Origin: Perognathus longimembris pacificus
Taxonomy: Eukaryota > Chordata > Mammalia > Rodentia > Heteromyidae
NCBI RefSeq assembly: GCF_023159225.1
Contig: NC_063170.1
Location: 26,438,301-26,502,300, forward strand
DNA: 64,000 bases
Reading direction: 5' to 3'
Positions 1 through 10,610 of the stretch are shown here, piece after piece; position 1 is the stretch's first letter; every line of letters starts with the position of its first letter. The position numbers and the translations under genes are program-made. The notes beneath the pieces are model-generated. The model saw nothing but the letters and a program-made list of their open reading frames with translations. It was not told the origin of the DNA and did not search any database.

Positions 1-404
1 CCCTGGTTAATTGCCATCACTGATTGGGCCAGGCCTCTACTTGGATTTTCCACAATGCCAAGTGTGTTCCCCAGCCCTGGAGACACGCTGTAGCATCGCC
101 GAAGTCAGGCGCATCTTCCTCTGGCCTGTAGCTTGTCGCGGCCTAGTTCACACTCTCTTGTGTTTTTCATCTGTAGTCCTACACAAAATAATGGTGTGTT
201 TTACAATCCGTGTTCCTGACGCCTGATGAAACATGGGGCGTGTGTATCCATAGAAACAATGTCATATTGATTTTTGATTAAAAAATAAATGATACCATAT
301 TGGATCTGTCATGCCGCAGCTCGCTTTTTTTTTTTTTTTTAAACTCCGCATGGTGTAGCGGAGAGCTTTCCACACTGGTATTCAGAGCTCCCTCTTCAGT
401 AACT
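1..404. other. intronic sequence, nothing recognised
   Basis: Unique-looking sequence with no repeat or gene that I recognise. An A/T-rich patch around 265-300 and a run of about 17 T near 325-341 are the only marked features. Confidence 0.5.
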
Positions 405-490
405 GTGGCGTGGCTTTGCATAGCATGGTACACCGTGGTTTATGCAACCGGTCCTATATTGTGGCATTTAGGTTGTTTCCAATCATCTGC
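405..490 (+). mobile_element. possible old L1 3' fragment
   Basis: The order CATGGTACACCGTGGTTTATG, then CCGGTCCTATATTG, then GGCATTTAGGTTGTTTCCAATC resembles the phrase 'catggtgtacca..tttat..ccagtcctctattgatggacatttaggttgtttcc' common in old mammalian L1 3' ends. Short and diverged. Confidence 0.35.
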
Positions 491-840
491 TTTCCCCTGT
501 GGTTGTGGAGAAGGGCAGCTTTTGCTCCACTCCATTTCCTTCCCTTCCATTGCTCCTATTCTGTCCCATCCAACTTCTTCCCACTTACACTGGGGATCCC
601 ATCCTGTCCTGTCCCTCGTCCTGTCATTTCCTGCACTGTTCTTATCTGTGCCAGCCCTTCCCTTCCTCTCCCTAGCCCATTCCATCCTTCCATCCTACCT
701 CTTCCATAGCATCTCTTCCACCTGTCCAGCCTCTTTCTTTTCCATCCCACCTCGCTACCCTGATCCTTACTTTCTGTCAGATCCAAAAGAAACCAGAACC
801 TGCCTTTGTAGGGGCATCTGGCCTGGGGGACGGAGGAGCT
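491..840. repeat. pyrimidine-rich cryptic simple sequence
   Basis: Repeated use of TCCCATCC, TCCTGTCC and CTTCC words on the + strand suggests a decayed simple repeat. The open frames here on both strands are compositional artefacts. Confidence 0.4.
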
Positions 841-890
841 TATTATAATAAGACTCAGAGCTGAGCTCTGCACCATTGCAAACACAGCTT

Positions 891-1130
891 GAGCTGGGCT
901 CCAGTGGCTCATACCGATAATCCTACCTTCTCAGGAGGCTGAGATCAGAGGATCATGGTTGGAAGCCAACCCACCCAGGAAAATTCCATGAAACTTTCAT
1001 CTCTAGTTAACCAGCAAAAAAGCTGAAAGTGGAGGTATGGTACCGCACTTCCACTGCCAGAACACCAGCTTTGAGTTCAAGCCCTAGTACCAGTACATGC
1101 ACCCCCCCTCCCCCCAAAATAAAAAAGTTC
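891..1130 (+). mobile_element. B1-headed dimeric SINE (diverged)
   Basis: Left part is 7SL/B1-like (CCAGTGGCTCATACCGATAATCC ... CAGGAGGCTGAGATCAGAGGATC split over the head). It is followed by the AGTTAACCAGCAAAAAAGCTG linker and a damaged tRNA-like right monomer (TTTGAGTTCAAGCCCTAG). The tail has become a C-rich/A-rich run. Confidence 0.8.
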
Positions 1131-1489
1131 AGCTTGTTGGTGGGGCATGGGTGTTGGCATGGCTCTGAGAAAGCTATTTCATCTTTCAGTTTTACTCATT
1201 CTGGGTACGAGGCTGACAAGATGAACAGGGATAACAAAAATAGTGCCATAGTGCTGACACATATCACTCTTGACTTACATGGGAACATTTCCAGCTGGCT
1301 TTCTTAAGGCTGACACTTGATGGGCTCTTCTTCTCTCTTGTTTGCCTACCAGTGAGAACAGAGCCCCTCTCCCGGGACCCTTGGTTACTCTCCACAGAGG
1401 TGCTCTTCCACCTCTCACTGGAAGCAGGGGCCGTGGGACAGAGGAGGGAGGGAGAAGATTCCCTCCTTGACCCGCTATATGGCTTCCTG
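1131..1489. other. intronic sequence, nothing recognised
   Basis: No repeat, gene or motif cluster that I can support. Confidence 0.5.
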
Positions 1490-1660
1490 CAGTGATTCTC
1501 AGATGTCTTTAGTGCCCGTGGCTAACTTGGAATCTTGTAAAAATGCAGGCCTGGCCTCCCTGAGGTTCTGAATGTCTCCTCAGCCCCCAGGGCTGCACTG
1601 TACTGTGGGTTTGTGGTCCACACTTCAAGTAGCAAGGACTCTAAGAGCCAAAAGCAAACT
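1490..1660 (+). mobile_element. MER5-like hAT-Charlie DNA transposon relic
   Basis: CAGTGATTCTCAGATG at the left, an internal AACTTGGAATCTTGTAAAAATGC, and a purine/pyrimidine order ending ...CACTTCAAGTAGCAAGGACTC follow the layout of MER5A-type nonautonomous hAT elements ('cagtggttctcaa ... acttgttagaaatgc ... gagaaccactg'). Diverged. Confidence 0.4.
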
Positions 1661-2065
1661 GTGGAGTCTGGAGGGTCTGGCAGGGCTTGAGAGGGAATTG
1701 GAGCTTCTAGGACCAAGGATAGATGAACCTGGCATTCATTTTTCTAGTCTGTAGGTTGTTCTGCTTGGTGCTTCAAGTTCACTGAAGTCCTATTGGTTTG
1801 TTCTCAGATGGTTATTGGTGCTAGTTGCCGACTGCATGTGGCAACTGGAATAGGTTAAGTCTTCACTCAGAGGTACTGATGTTGGTGGACAGTCGGTGGC
1901 CTTGACCTTGTCCTTGAGGCACCAGGAACAACCATGCTAATCAGAGTTGCTGTCTTCATCCTGGCTTCTATAGTAAAATGCCTGAGATGGGGTCATGTTT
2001 AAGAAGCAACAGAAATTTGTTGCCCTGGCAGATTCTGGCAGAACGGTCCATTTTTCATAGCGGGC
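1661..2065. other. intronic sequence, nothing recognised
   Basis: No repeat or gene identified. Confidence 0.5.
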
Positions 2066-2302
2066 AATTTTTTTGTGTGTGCTAGTCCTAAGGAACTCAG
2101 AGCTTGGGTGCTGTCCCTGAGCTCTTTTGCTCAAGGCTCTACCACTTTGAGCCACAGCTCCACTTCTGGGTTTTCTGGTGGTTAATTGGAAATAAGAGTC
2201 TTGTGAACTTTCTTGCCTGAGCTGGTTTTAAATCATGATCCCCAATCTCAGCCTCTTAAGTAGCTAGGATTACAGATGTTAGCCACCAGGGCCTGGCTTC
2301 CA
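2066..2302 (-). mobile_element. B1-headed dimeric SINE
   Basis: Reverse copy. It runs from the T-rich (tail) side, GAGCTCTTTTGCTCAAGGCTC and TTTGAGCCACAGCTCCACTTC (complement of the right monomer), through GGTTAATTGGAAATAAGAGTC to the B1-like head CCTCTTAAGTAGCTAGGATTA. Confidence 0.85.
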
Positions 2303-3004
2303 TTTATAACTTTGAAGGACACAAACATTCAAATCATGACCCTGAAAACAACTGCCCCTGAGGGCAGTCTTGTGCCTGCTTGAAAGCCATTGAGCTAGAT
2401 GTGGTCTTGTGAAGTATTATAAATACGCTCTTCAAGAACCATTGAAACCACCATGATAGACAAAAATATAAAGAATTGTCTCAGCAATGCAAAATCTATT
2501 TCTGCCAAAGGGTGCCAAGAAAGCACACACAGCAGATAAGCTGCCCTGCTATTTATCCCTAACAAAGCAGGCCCCACCCCTTTGCTCAGATTGGTTGAGC
2601 TCAGGTTCACAATCTGCTTCTGATTAGCTAGTTTGAACAGGGTAAAGTGTATTTACATAAGATTATTTTGAAATTACATTAACAGCAATCTCAAAATATA
2701 CCTGCATCCTCTGCTACTTCTTGAACAATCTGAAGTGTATTTTTAGTCCATCTTGAAAAGAAACCAGTTGAAGACAAAATCTTACATTTTAAAAGATCCC
2801 TCCTTATTCCAAAGCTGTTCCTCTTTTCCTTAACAAGAGCCAAGCCACCGGGCTAAAACCAGGAACTTTTAAGCCACACACTTTGATGAAAAGACAGCTT
2901 TTCTCACAGAAGGATTATGGTCTGGTCTCTGGCTGGCCATTGCTGACATTGTGCTGATGTGAGCAGGTGCTTGGTGGGTATGTACTGAATGAAGAGGGAA
3001 GCAC
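2303..3004. other. intronic sequence, nothing recognised
   Basis: AT-rich in the second half (2600-2770), with no repeat family or coding signal that I recognise. Confidence 0.5.
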
Positions 3005-3700
3005 AGGAGTGCATTTCTTTTTTTGGTGGTGTTGGGTTTGAATTCAGGGTTTTGCTCTTGCTAGGTACCATATCTCCATATAAGCTGTACCTTCAACTTT
3101 GGAGCCATGTCTCCATCTTTTTTTCCCACCTTCCCCTCTGGTTGTTTGTTGTGACAGGGTTTCCTTTTTTTCTTTTGTCAGTCCAGTGGCTTGAACTCAG
3201 GACCTGGGCACTGTCCTTGAGCTTCTTTTTCTCAAGGCTAGCATTCTACCACTTCAGCCACAGCGCCACTTCCAACTTTTTCTGTGCATGTGTTACTGAG
3301 GAATCGAACCCAGGGCTTCATGCATGCTAGGCAAGCCCTCTACCACTAAGCCACATTCCCAGCCCCAGGGTTTCCTCTGTCTGCCCATACATTTGCCAGG
3401 GCTTTGATTCTCCTGTTACTTCTTCCTTGCTCAGTGCATGCCAACACATTGCTTCTTCCATTGAGATGAAGCCATGTGGACTTTTCTGCCTGAAGTCCAT
3501 CCTTGAACCATGAATCTCCTGATTTCAGCCTCCCTGTAGCTAGGATGACAGTTGTGCATTACCTTGCCCAGCTAGGGGTTGAGAAGGAGGGTTCTTGCAT
3601 GTTTGCCAAGGCTGTTCCTGAACCATGATCCTCCTGTTCTCTGTCTTCCAAGTACTGAAGATGATAGGTGTGAGCTACTAGAACCCTGCTATGGAGACAA
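3005..3700 (-). mobile_element. old antisense B1-type SINE cluster, interrupted by a younger SINE
   Basis: ID-like reverse words (GGTTTGAATTCAGGGTTTTG) occur at the left. B1-head reverse words (TGAATCTCCTGATTTCAGCC, CCCTGTAGCTAGGATGACAG, then TGATCCTCCTGTTCTCTGTC) occur at the right. At least two decayed B1-type units are present, and a younger ID-headed element sits among them. Confidence 0.55.
3165..3366 (-). mobile_element. ID-headed dimeric SINE (IDL-Geo-like)
   Basis: Reverse copy. T-rich tail and right monomer complement (AGTCCAGTGGCTTGAACTC ... CAGCCACAGCGCCACTTCC) are followed by the ID-like head complement (GGAATCGAACCCAGGGCTTC, GCATGCTAGGCAAGCCCTC, CTAAGCCACATTCCCAGCCCC). GGGTTTCCT occurs on both sides and may be the target-site duplication. 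Confidence 0.85.
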
Positions 3701-5342
3701 CCTCTTTAACCCACTGCTTCCAGGAAAGTGTGATTTTATCTCTACCACACTCAGTGGAACCCAAGTGGCCCCATCCACCATGGTGCATGCTGGATTTCAA
3801 CTCTTAGTTCCTTCCCCAGCACTCACAGGTTCTGTCTTCTCATGAGATGACTGAAGACAACTTGGATTTTTAACCCATGTCTGTCCTTTCTGGGCTGAGC
3901 AGCTGGAAGGTAGGCTTGTGTTCTTTATCATTATGTCCTGAGGTCCCAACATACCATAGGTCAGGGGGAGGAGTGGAATTTTATCCTAAGAGGAATGGGG
4001 CACTGCTGGTAGGAACCAGGCAAAGGGCAGCCTAATGAGAAAGGTCTCTGCTGCTGCTGTGGAGAGGGTGGATGGGTCTCTGCATAATCCTGGGGGTTCA
4101 TTGATAGGATTTTTTCTTTCAGAGTTGGCAGGATGTAAGGCAGAGGCTCCTGGAGCCATGGCTCCACCTGGTTCAATTTTCTAGATTCCTCTTCCCTTTT
4201 TGGGTCAGTCAAGAAGAAGTCTGAGACCTTTGGGGTGATGTTTAGATTTCTGTCACTTGAAGTGACCTATTTTTCTTCCATCTTGCTCCTGAAATTTTTT
4301 TTATGAATGGATGATTACAAAAAATGTGACAGGGTCATTTGTTTTAATTTCCTTCCGACATTATCACTGGCTGGAAGCCAGCCTCCAGGTGGGGTGGGCT
4401 GGGTTTTCTCTTGAGAGAAAAGCCCTCAACCAGTGGCCCCTGAGAGGCATGTGAGCCCAGCTGTGAGTCAGGACCAGAGGGGCTCATGGCAGCTGCCTGG
4501 GGCAATGGCTGGTTTGGAGGTGAGCGCTTGGCAGCTTCATCCCGTTTGCTCCATCAGCTTGCTGGATGGAAACCTGCTCTGGGGAGGTGGAGAATGGGGA
4601 CCATTAAGAGGGCTGAGGGGGACACCAGCTTCTAATGCTCTGGAGACCAAAACTTGCATTTCTTCTTGAGTAGCCTTTTATGGTAATGTTGTCCATATTT
4701 ATGAGTCTGCCTCCCCAATGTTTCCCTCTCTGTTGCCTTTGACTTGTGACCCTCCTCATGCCACCTCCTGCCTGGAGCCCCACTTCTCTCCCCCAATGCC
4801 AGGTTTCTGTGTTTTCCCAAGCTCTCCCTGATCTCCAGCAGATAGCCTGCTGGCCGTCCAGCTCCCTCTTCCGGGCTCCCAGGAGCACTTGGACACTCCC
4901 TTCTTTTCCCAAATACATTTCTCTTGTCTTATGCTTCCTATATAAATTCACTGCTGATGACCTATGAAGTAAAGAGGTGCCAAAAGACAAAAAGAAAATG
5001 CAGCCACCACCCATGGGTCCAGAACAACCATTGTGGCCTTCAGCATCCCGAGCCTTGTTCTGCTTTGTTTCATTTCCTATAGATTGTAAACCTGTGTGTA
5101 CAGTTCAGTATTGTCCCGAAGCCTCCTTTGACCCTCTCTAGTAGAGTTGCAGCCACTTCAGGTTGTGCTCAGGTAAGTATTACAGTCCGCCTGAGAGAGG
5201 CAGGACACGCCCCTCATCTAGGGGTCAGCATTCCATGTCATGCCGTGACTGTGGGAGGGCCTCCAACAGGGGCTTGAGTCATCACTGAGCTGGGCCTAGC
5301 ATCTGAGCATCAGAGTCATGGGACATGCATCTGTGTGCGCAC
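3701..5342. other. intronic sequence, nothing recognised
   Basis: Unique-looking sequence with modest GC content. Short open frames here show no protein-like features. Confidence 0.5.
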
Positions 5343-5345
5343 GCG

Positions 5346-5380
<35 letters not shown>
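5346..5380 (+). repeat. (TG)n microsatellite
   Basis: About 17 uninterrupted TG units, preceded by TGCGCACGCGCATG, an alternating purine-pyrimidine run. Confidence 0.95.
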
Positions 5381-5382
<2 letters not shown>

Positions 5383-5537
5383 TCACTACACCCTCCTGCA
5401 TCCCTCTTTTTCTTTAGGTACCAGAGCCAAGCCTCTATTGAAGGCCTTTGTCGTCTCCCAATCCAAATATCTACTTTCTCCCAGAAAAGAGGCCCCAGAG
5501 CCCACTCTGCTCTGATTAAATCTTTAAAAGGTAAATC

Positions 5538-6000
5538 TGGCCAAGGTATGGTGGCTTATGTTTGTTATCCTTGCTACTTGGGAGACGGAGATCTGAGAAT
5601 CATGGTTGAAGCCAGCCTGGGCCGGAAAGTCTATGAGGCTCAAATCTCCAATTAGCCATCAAAAAGTGGAGGGGCTGGGAATGTGTCCTAGTGGTAGAGT
5701 GCTTGCCCAGCACGCATGAATCCCTGGGTTCGATTGCTCAGCACCACATACACAGAAAACACTGGAAGTGGCGCTGTGGCTCAAGTGGTAGAGTGCTAGC
5801 CTTGAACAAAAAGAAGCCAGGGACAGTGCACAGGCCATGAGTTCAAGCCCCAAGACTGGCAATAAAAAAGTCAGGAATGAAACTGTGGCTCAAGTAGTAG
5901 AGCTTTGAGTGAATAAGCTAAAGGATGGCACCCAAGCCCTGAGTTCAAGCCCTAGTGCTGATGCAAAAACAAATAAACAAAACAAAACAGAATAAAAATC
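5538..6000 (+). mobile_element. B1-headed dimeric SINE, split by a nested SINE
   Basis: Head from CCAAGGTATGGTGGCTTATG to TTAGCCATCAAAAAGT. The element resumes after the insertion as AGTCAGGAATGAAACTGTGG, CTCAAGTAGTAGAGC and GAGTTCAAGCCCTAGTGCTG, then an A-rich CAAACAAAA tail. The join restores the usual 'CCACCAAAAAGCCAGAAGTGG' order. Confidence 0.88.
5671..5866 (+). mobile_element. ID-headed dimeric SINE nested in a B1-headed SINE
   Basis: GGGGCTGGGAATGTGTCCTA (ID-like head with an A-box-like TGTCCTAGTGG), GGGTTCGATTGC (B-box-like), then the right monomer GTGGCGCTGTGGCTCAAGTG ... CCCCAAGACTGGCAATAAAA. AAAAAGT on both sides is the probable target-site duplication. Confidence 0.88.
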
Positions 6001-7620
6001 ATGTTCAAAAGCTCACACAATGAAAAGAATGAAGGGTGTAGTAAAGTGGGTGGATAGGGAAGCCACTGGGAAGCTTAGCACCTCTCAGGGAAGGGAGTGA
6101 GCTGGATGAACTCCTCAGGCCTGGAGGTCCCAGTGTACTTGAGTTTTCATGCCTGCCTCGGGCTCTAGCAGCTAAGTGTGAGGGCCTTTTGGGAGCCCGG
6201 TGTGTTTGTGCTGTGGTGTGTTTGTGCTGTGCACAGCATGACATGGGAGTGCAATTTTGTCCTGTGTGATAAGATACCATACTTGGTGCTCCCTCAGGAC
6301 CCACTGGAACTTCATTTCCCCAAGCACTGCACGCATCAGGCTCCATCATGGACTTTTCTTCCATGGACAGGAGGAGAGGGCAGAGTGATCAAGTGCCCAA
6401 GTTTGTCTAGGACTGACTGAGGGGCTTTTTGGAATTTAATATGTTCAGGTATGAGATGGAGAAAGTCCTAGACAAATTGGATACGTTGTTCATCCCTTCA
6501 GACAGGAGCAGAAGATTCTGGTCTTCCTAGGAAAAAGATCTTGTGCTACAAATGTGGTGTACTTATCGAGAACTTTCCATGGTGTTGTGATGTCCCAGAG
6601 GACATCCTCTGTCCTGTGGCCCTCTCTGGGCATGGTGTGGCTAGAGGCTGGAGCTAGGGCAGCTCTCCAGTGCACCCAGGGGCCGGGTTTCAGCTGCCTG
6701 CATCCACCTTCAGGACTCAGTTCTGAAGGGGAGCTGTGTCCTTTGTGCCTTGAGGTGGAAGGGTGGGTACTGTGGGGTCCACTGGAGGCTTCATGCCTGG
6801 CCAGGCATGTGAGCCATCCATTACTGAGGATGTGTTCTGTGCTGAGCATACAGATACAGAGGATACAGATACAAATCCTTGCTTGTCTGGAGAGTTGAGG
6901 CAGCCTGAGAGTCTGCCAGTTCTAGAAGTTTCCTTGGCTTCTCACTCAGGGTTTCTAGTAGGCAAGAATTCATGAAGTCTACAGGGCCCAATTCATCTAG
7001 GCCTCCCCCAAGGTGCCTTCCCCTCTCTCCTCTCCCCTGGGGGCTCCCCTGCCAGGCACTTCCTGGGAGGATCTGGGTCCAGGAAATCCACAAGAACCCC
7101 TTGGGGAATGGTACCTTGCACCCTTTGCAGGGAAAGGCCATTTGTCCATTGAAATGCAATTTTCTTCTGAAAAGCAGAAGAAGACAAGAAAGGCCACCAG
7201 AGGAGTGGGTGTTTCAGATAAGGCCAAACCAGGCCACCCCCACCCCACCCCCACAGTGAACTGCCCACCAGGAGGTGGGTATCAGTGAGGCCAGGCTAGG
7301 TTGTTTGCATCTAATCCCTGACCCCCATCATCACCCCTTGATCCTAAATACTGTTGCGCCTGACAATGATAATCGGAAATGAAATATTTTACTTCTTCAT
7401 ATACCCCCCAAAAAATTCGACAAAGGAAAACTCCCAAGCTGACATCATAATAGGTAGTACAGTTCAAAGAGAATGAAGTAAAAAAGAGAAGAAAGAAATT
7501 TCTAGAGGAGAGGTCTTTGTGTGTTCCAGCAGCCATGACGTGTTTTGAGCAGGTTGCCTCTCATCTGGTGGACTTGCTGGGAGGGATAAGAGCAGAGCCA
7601 AGAGGGGAAGGTCCAGCATT
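6001..7620. other. repeat-poor intronic sequence, nothing recognised
   Basis: Apart from a two-unit GTGTGTTTGTGCTGTG duplication near 6200, no repeat family is visible. Overlapping open frames on both strands around 6500-7290 reflect moderate GC and lack any recognisable domain. Confidence 0.5.
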
Positions 7621-7621
7621 C

Positions 7622-7690
7622 GGGGGGGGGGGGGGGGAGGTGTGTTTGTGTGCATGCGCGCGCATGTGTGCATGCATGCACACATGTATT
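7622..7690 (+). repeat. poly(G) run followed by alternating TG/CG/CA tract
   Basis: About 16 consecutive G are followed by an alternating purine-pyrimidine stretch (TGTGTTTGTGTGCATGCGCG, then CATGTGTGCATGCATGCACA). Confidence 0.9.
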
Positions 7691-7779
7691 CCTATCAACA
7701 CATGTACACATTTGTCAAATTACATCTGCTTTTACCTTTAAATTTTTATGAACAGGAGCATATGGTGCAGTATCTTGCC

Positions 7780-7812
7780 AGAGAGAGAGAAAGAGAGAGA
7801 GAGAGCGAGAGA
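7780..7812 (+). repeat. (GA)n microsatellite
   Basis: Impure GAGA array with one AAAG and one GCGA interruption. Confidence 0.9.
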
Positions 7813-8230
7813 GCATGCACAAGCAGGCTTGCGTGGCATCTACTCCCCAGCACACACATGCATGCCCATGACCAAAAAACTCTTAGGAGTGAGTGGGGCT
7901 GTGGGTGGGGTGACCTCCCCCAGGCCCCCGCCTGGCCCATGGCCCACCAAGCCCCGGATACATCTCCATCCATCTCCTGCCCCCACCTAGGCAGCTAATT
8001 CCTCCGAGTCCCCCTGCCTTATTAAAGCCACAGATCACTTTCCTCAGCTTCATGCTGTCAAGACCAGGGAGCTTGAGTTCAAACCCCCTCCCTACCATGT
8101 AGGGGGGGGGGAAGAGTGGAGGTGAGGGTCCTTGCAGCCCCCTCCTCAGTTTGATCTTGGGCCGCCTTGCAGTGATCAGTGAGGTCGCCTCAAGATTCCT
8201 TCAGTAAAGCCCTTGGCAGTGATACAAGGG
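7813..8230. other. intronic sequence, nothing recognised
   Basis: GC-rich, with a run of 10 G near 8102. No gene signal. Confidence 0.5.
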
Positions 8231-8446
8231 CCGTCACAGCTGTGCTGCACAGACCAGCTTCCAAGGCGAGGACTGGGCCGGCCCATTCGAAAGGCGCCTC
8301 GGCGGAGGGGTGCGAGGCTGGCTGTGGGTTTGGAGAACACTTCTCCTGTCCCCGGCTGCCGCAACCTCCCCTGTTATGAAATATGGATGGTACCGGTTCC
8401 AGCGTTCGGAGACTCGCTGGCAGCGCCGAGCGTCTCCAAAGGCCCG
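8231..8446. promoter_or_regulatory. short CpG cluster, candidate regulatory element
   Basis: I count 18 CpG dinucleotides in about 215 bases, against a sparse background elsewhere in the intron. GC-box-like and GGCGCC/GCGCCGAGCG words are present. There is no TATA box or clear first exon. It could be an intronic promoter or enhancer, or a recently unmethylated patch. Confidence 0.4.
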
Positions 8447-8590
8447 CCTTGTGCATGCACCTAAACACTTCACTGAGCAATCTGTCAACATGTCAGCAAC
8501 ACATGTTTTGTAAAAAGCTTCCAGTGGGAGTAATGACTCCCACCAGGACTTCCAAAATGCTTTGAATTCAGCAGATTTCTATTGCGGGCA

Positions 8591-8745
8591 TCCCCTGGGG
8601 TGCCTTTTACAATGCCTACATTTCAGAAATTTGAGCCACAGACCCCTGGGGGTTTCCTTTCATAATGCCTCAAAATGTAGGGTTATATTGTTGGAAGTCC
8701 CCATGGGGTCTTTATTAATACCTGAATTCTGAGGAACTGGAAATT
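8591..8745 (+). repeat. decayed tandem repeat, three units of about 51-56 bases
   Basis: Units begin at 8592, 8643 and 8699 with CCCCTGGGGTGCC, CCCCTGGGGGTTTCC and CCCCATGGGGTCT. Each is followed by a T-rich word and AATGCCT/AATGCCT/AATACCT at a similar offset. Divergence is high between units. Confidence 0.5.
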
Positions 8746-8869
8746 ACACAGGGCACTGCGGGGGCCCAGATCCACACCAGGAAGAAGAGAAAAACTCTGT
8801 GGGGAGATTTTTTTTCTTCATGCAAGAGTGAAAGAGAAGAATTTGCTAAAGGACAAAATTGAGTGTGTT

Positions 8870-9260
8870 TGAGCTTCCTTCATTTAATCTGCCTTCTAGA
8901 AGGCTACAGTAAAATCTGCAACGGGGAAGGGGGGAAATGACTTTTCTATTTTTAAATCTCACTTTGATATTTTAGGGGCCAGAGTATGTTCTCTTTAAAC
9001 ACCCAGTGTCGAAGGGTATTGTTTAAAAATAAATTATTTTTCTTTTTTGGTAATTGAAAACACCTCTGGCCGGGGCCCCTCTCCTGGGGTCTCCCCTTTT
9101 CCTTCGAGCTGTTAAACTCCTGGCGAGTACTCCTGGCTCATTATCATTAACCATTTGGGGTCTCTCTGAGATATTGGCCTGTGTGCTCCCCTCCCTTGTC
9201 CCCCCTTCACCCCCTTCCCCTCCCTTTCCCATCCCCTCTGTGTATTAAAGATGAGAAAAT
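8870..9260. promoter_or_regulatory. repeat-free AT-rich segment, candidate conserved element
   Basis: Contains TTCATTTAATCTGCC, TAAAAATAAATTATTTTTC and GCTCATTATCATTAACCATT, i.e. clustered homeodomain-type ATTA/TAAT cores, and no transposon. Selected by eye only. Confidence 0.25.
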
Positions 9261-9438
9261 CAGCCTTGGAGCCGGTCCAATCACCCTGGGGAACTAGTTT
9301 CAAACCCTGGCTGCATCGAGGACTTGAGAATAGAAAATATCAAGGCTACATGCGACTTTCTTTATTTTTTGCTGCTGAAGTCTTGAACGGACAGAAGGTG
9401 TGCCTCCCTGTCCCCCAGCATACACATTGGCTCCTGCA

Positions 9439-9466
9439 GCCCCCCCCGCCCCCCCCCCCCCCCCCG
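9439..9466 (+). repeat. poly(C) run
   Basis: About 25 C with a single G interruption. A second C14 run lies at about 9847-9860. Confidence 0.9.
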
Positions 9467-10418
9467 TTATATGACTTGTCTCACATCTCTGTGATCTGTA
9501 CACTCACTTTTGGTACTGTTTTTTGTTTTTGTTTTGTTTTTTTAAGTTGCAAGACTTAAACACGTTAAGCCTTGGGGTTAATTTCAGCTGCCTTTTTCCT
9601 TTCTAAATCTGGCACTCAGTGGCTTGCTGAAAAAAGGTCTCTTGCTCTTTCTTTCTATTATGGTCTCATTGACTGGGACAAGAAAATAACGTTGCAAGAG
9701 CTTACGAAGCCGCCAAGGCCAAGAAATTCTAAGTGGCTGATAAGACCCTCCTCCTGCCCCCTCCCTGTGTGCTCTCCCTCCCTCCTGCCTCCTTCCTTCT
9801 TTCTGCCAGAGTGACTGGATCACACAGGGGACTCAGGAACTCACATCCCCCCCCCCCCCCCAACCTCCGTGAAACTCCCAGACGGTGTTCAACCATCTGT
9901 GGTCCCGCGGGCCCTGCAGAGGGGGCCTGAGGAGGGGGGCTTGCCCACCAGGAGCTGGTTGGGTCAGATACTCACAGAGATCCTCTGCACCCACTCCGAG
10001 CAGGCTGATTAATTAAGCACTTGCATCATTGATTCAGGCCTGTGATTTGGTGCCAGGGTTCTGGCGGCCGAGTTCCTGAGCTCTGCCTGCTTCCCCTGGG
10101 TTGGGAATTGTAGGATCCTCATCTTTTTTTTTTTTCCAGCTGGATTTTCCTCCTTGGTGTCAATGCTGGACATTGTGCCTGGAGAGAGATTGTTCTCCCA
10201 CCCAAAGCCAGGTTTCTGGAGTGAGGAGGGGGTTTCTGAGTAGGTCCAGTGCATTTATTTTTACCTCTTACTAGGCCCCATGGGCTCAAGCAGGGATCTG
10301 GAGACCAAGGCCTACAGCCCTGATTGTGTTGATTGGGCATTTTTAGCCAAACGCATCATTCTGACCAAGTTAGTTGGAGTATATTCTGCATTTTCATTCA
10401 TTCACTCATTAATTTTAA
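9467..10418. other. intronic sequence, nothing recognised
   Basis: Repeat-free. The stretch 9600-9760 has a balanced composition with ATAACGTTGCAAGAGC, which could be constrained sequence, but no gene is seen. Confidence 0.45.
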
Positions 10419-10419
10419 G

Positions 10420-10610
10420 ATGCTGGGGATTGAACTCAGGGTCTTGCTCATGAAGTGGTCCATCACTTGAGCTATACTTCCAGCTCTTTTGTTTGTTTGA
10501 TTTGATATGGGTCTCACTAATTTTACCCAGGTTTGTCTCAAATTGGAGATTGCCCTACCTTTATCTTCTGAGTAGCTGGGATTATAGGTATGCCCCATCA
10601 TGCCCACTTT
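10420..10610 (-). mobile_element. B1-dID-like dimeric SINE (old)
   Basis: The ID-like part is complemented as GATGCTGGGGATTGAACTC, GTCTTGCTCATG and ACTTGAGCTATACTTCCAGC. The B1-like part is complemented as GGGTCTCACTAATTTTACCC and CTGAGTAGCTGGGATTATAG. Order and spacing match the B1-dID elements of squirrel-related rodents. Confidence 0.7.

Noticed and set aside
300..912. Frames of 99-182 codons on both strands
   Set aside because: Pyrimidine-rich simple sequence; no recognisable protein.
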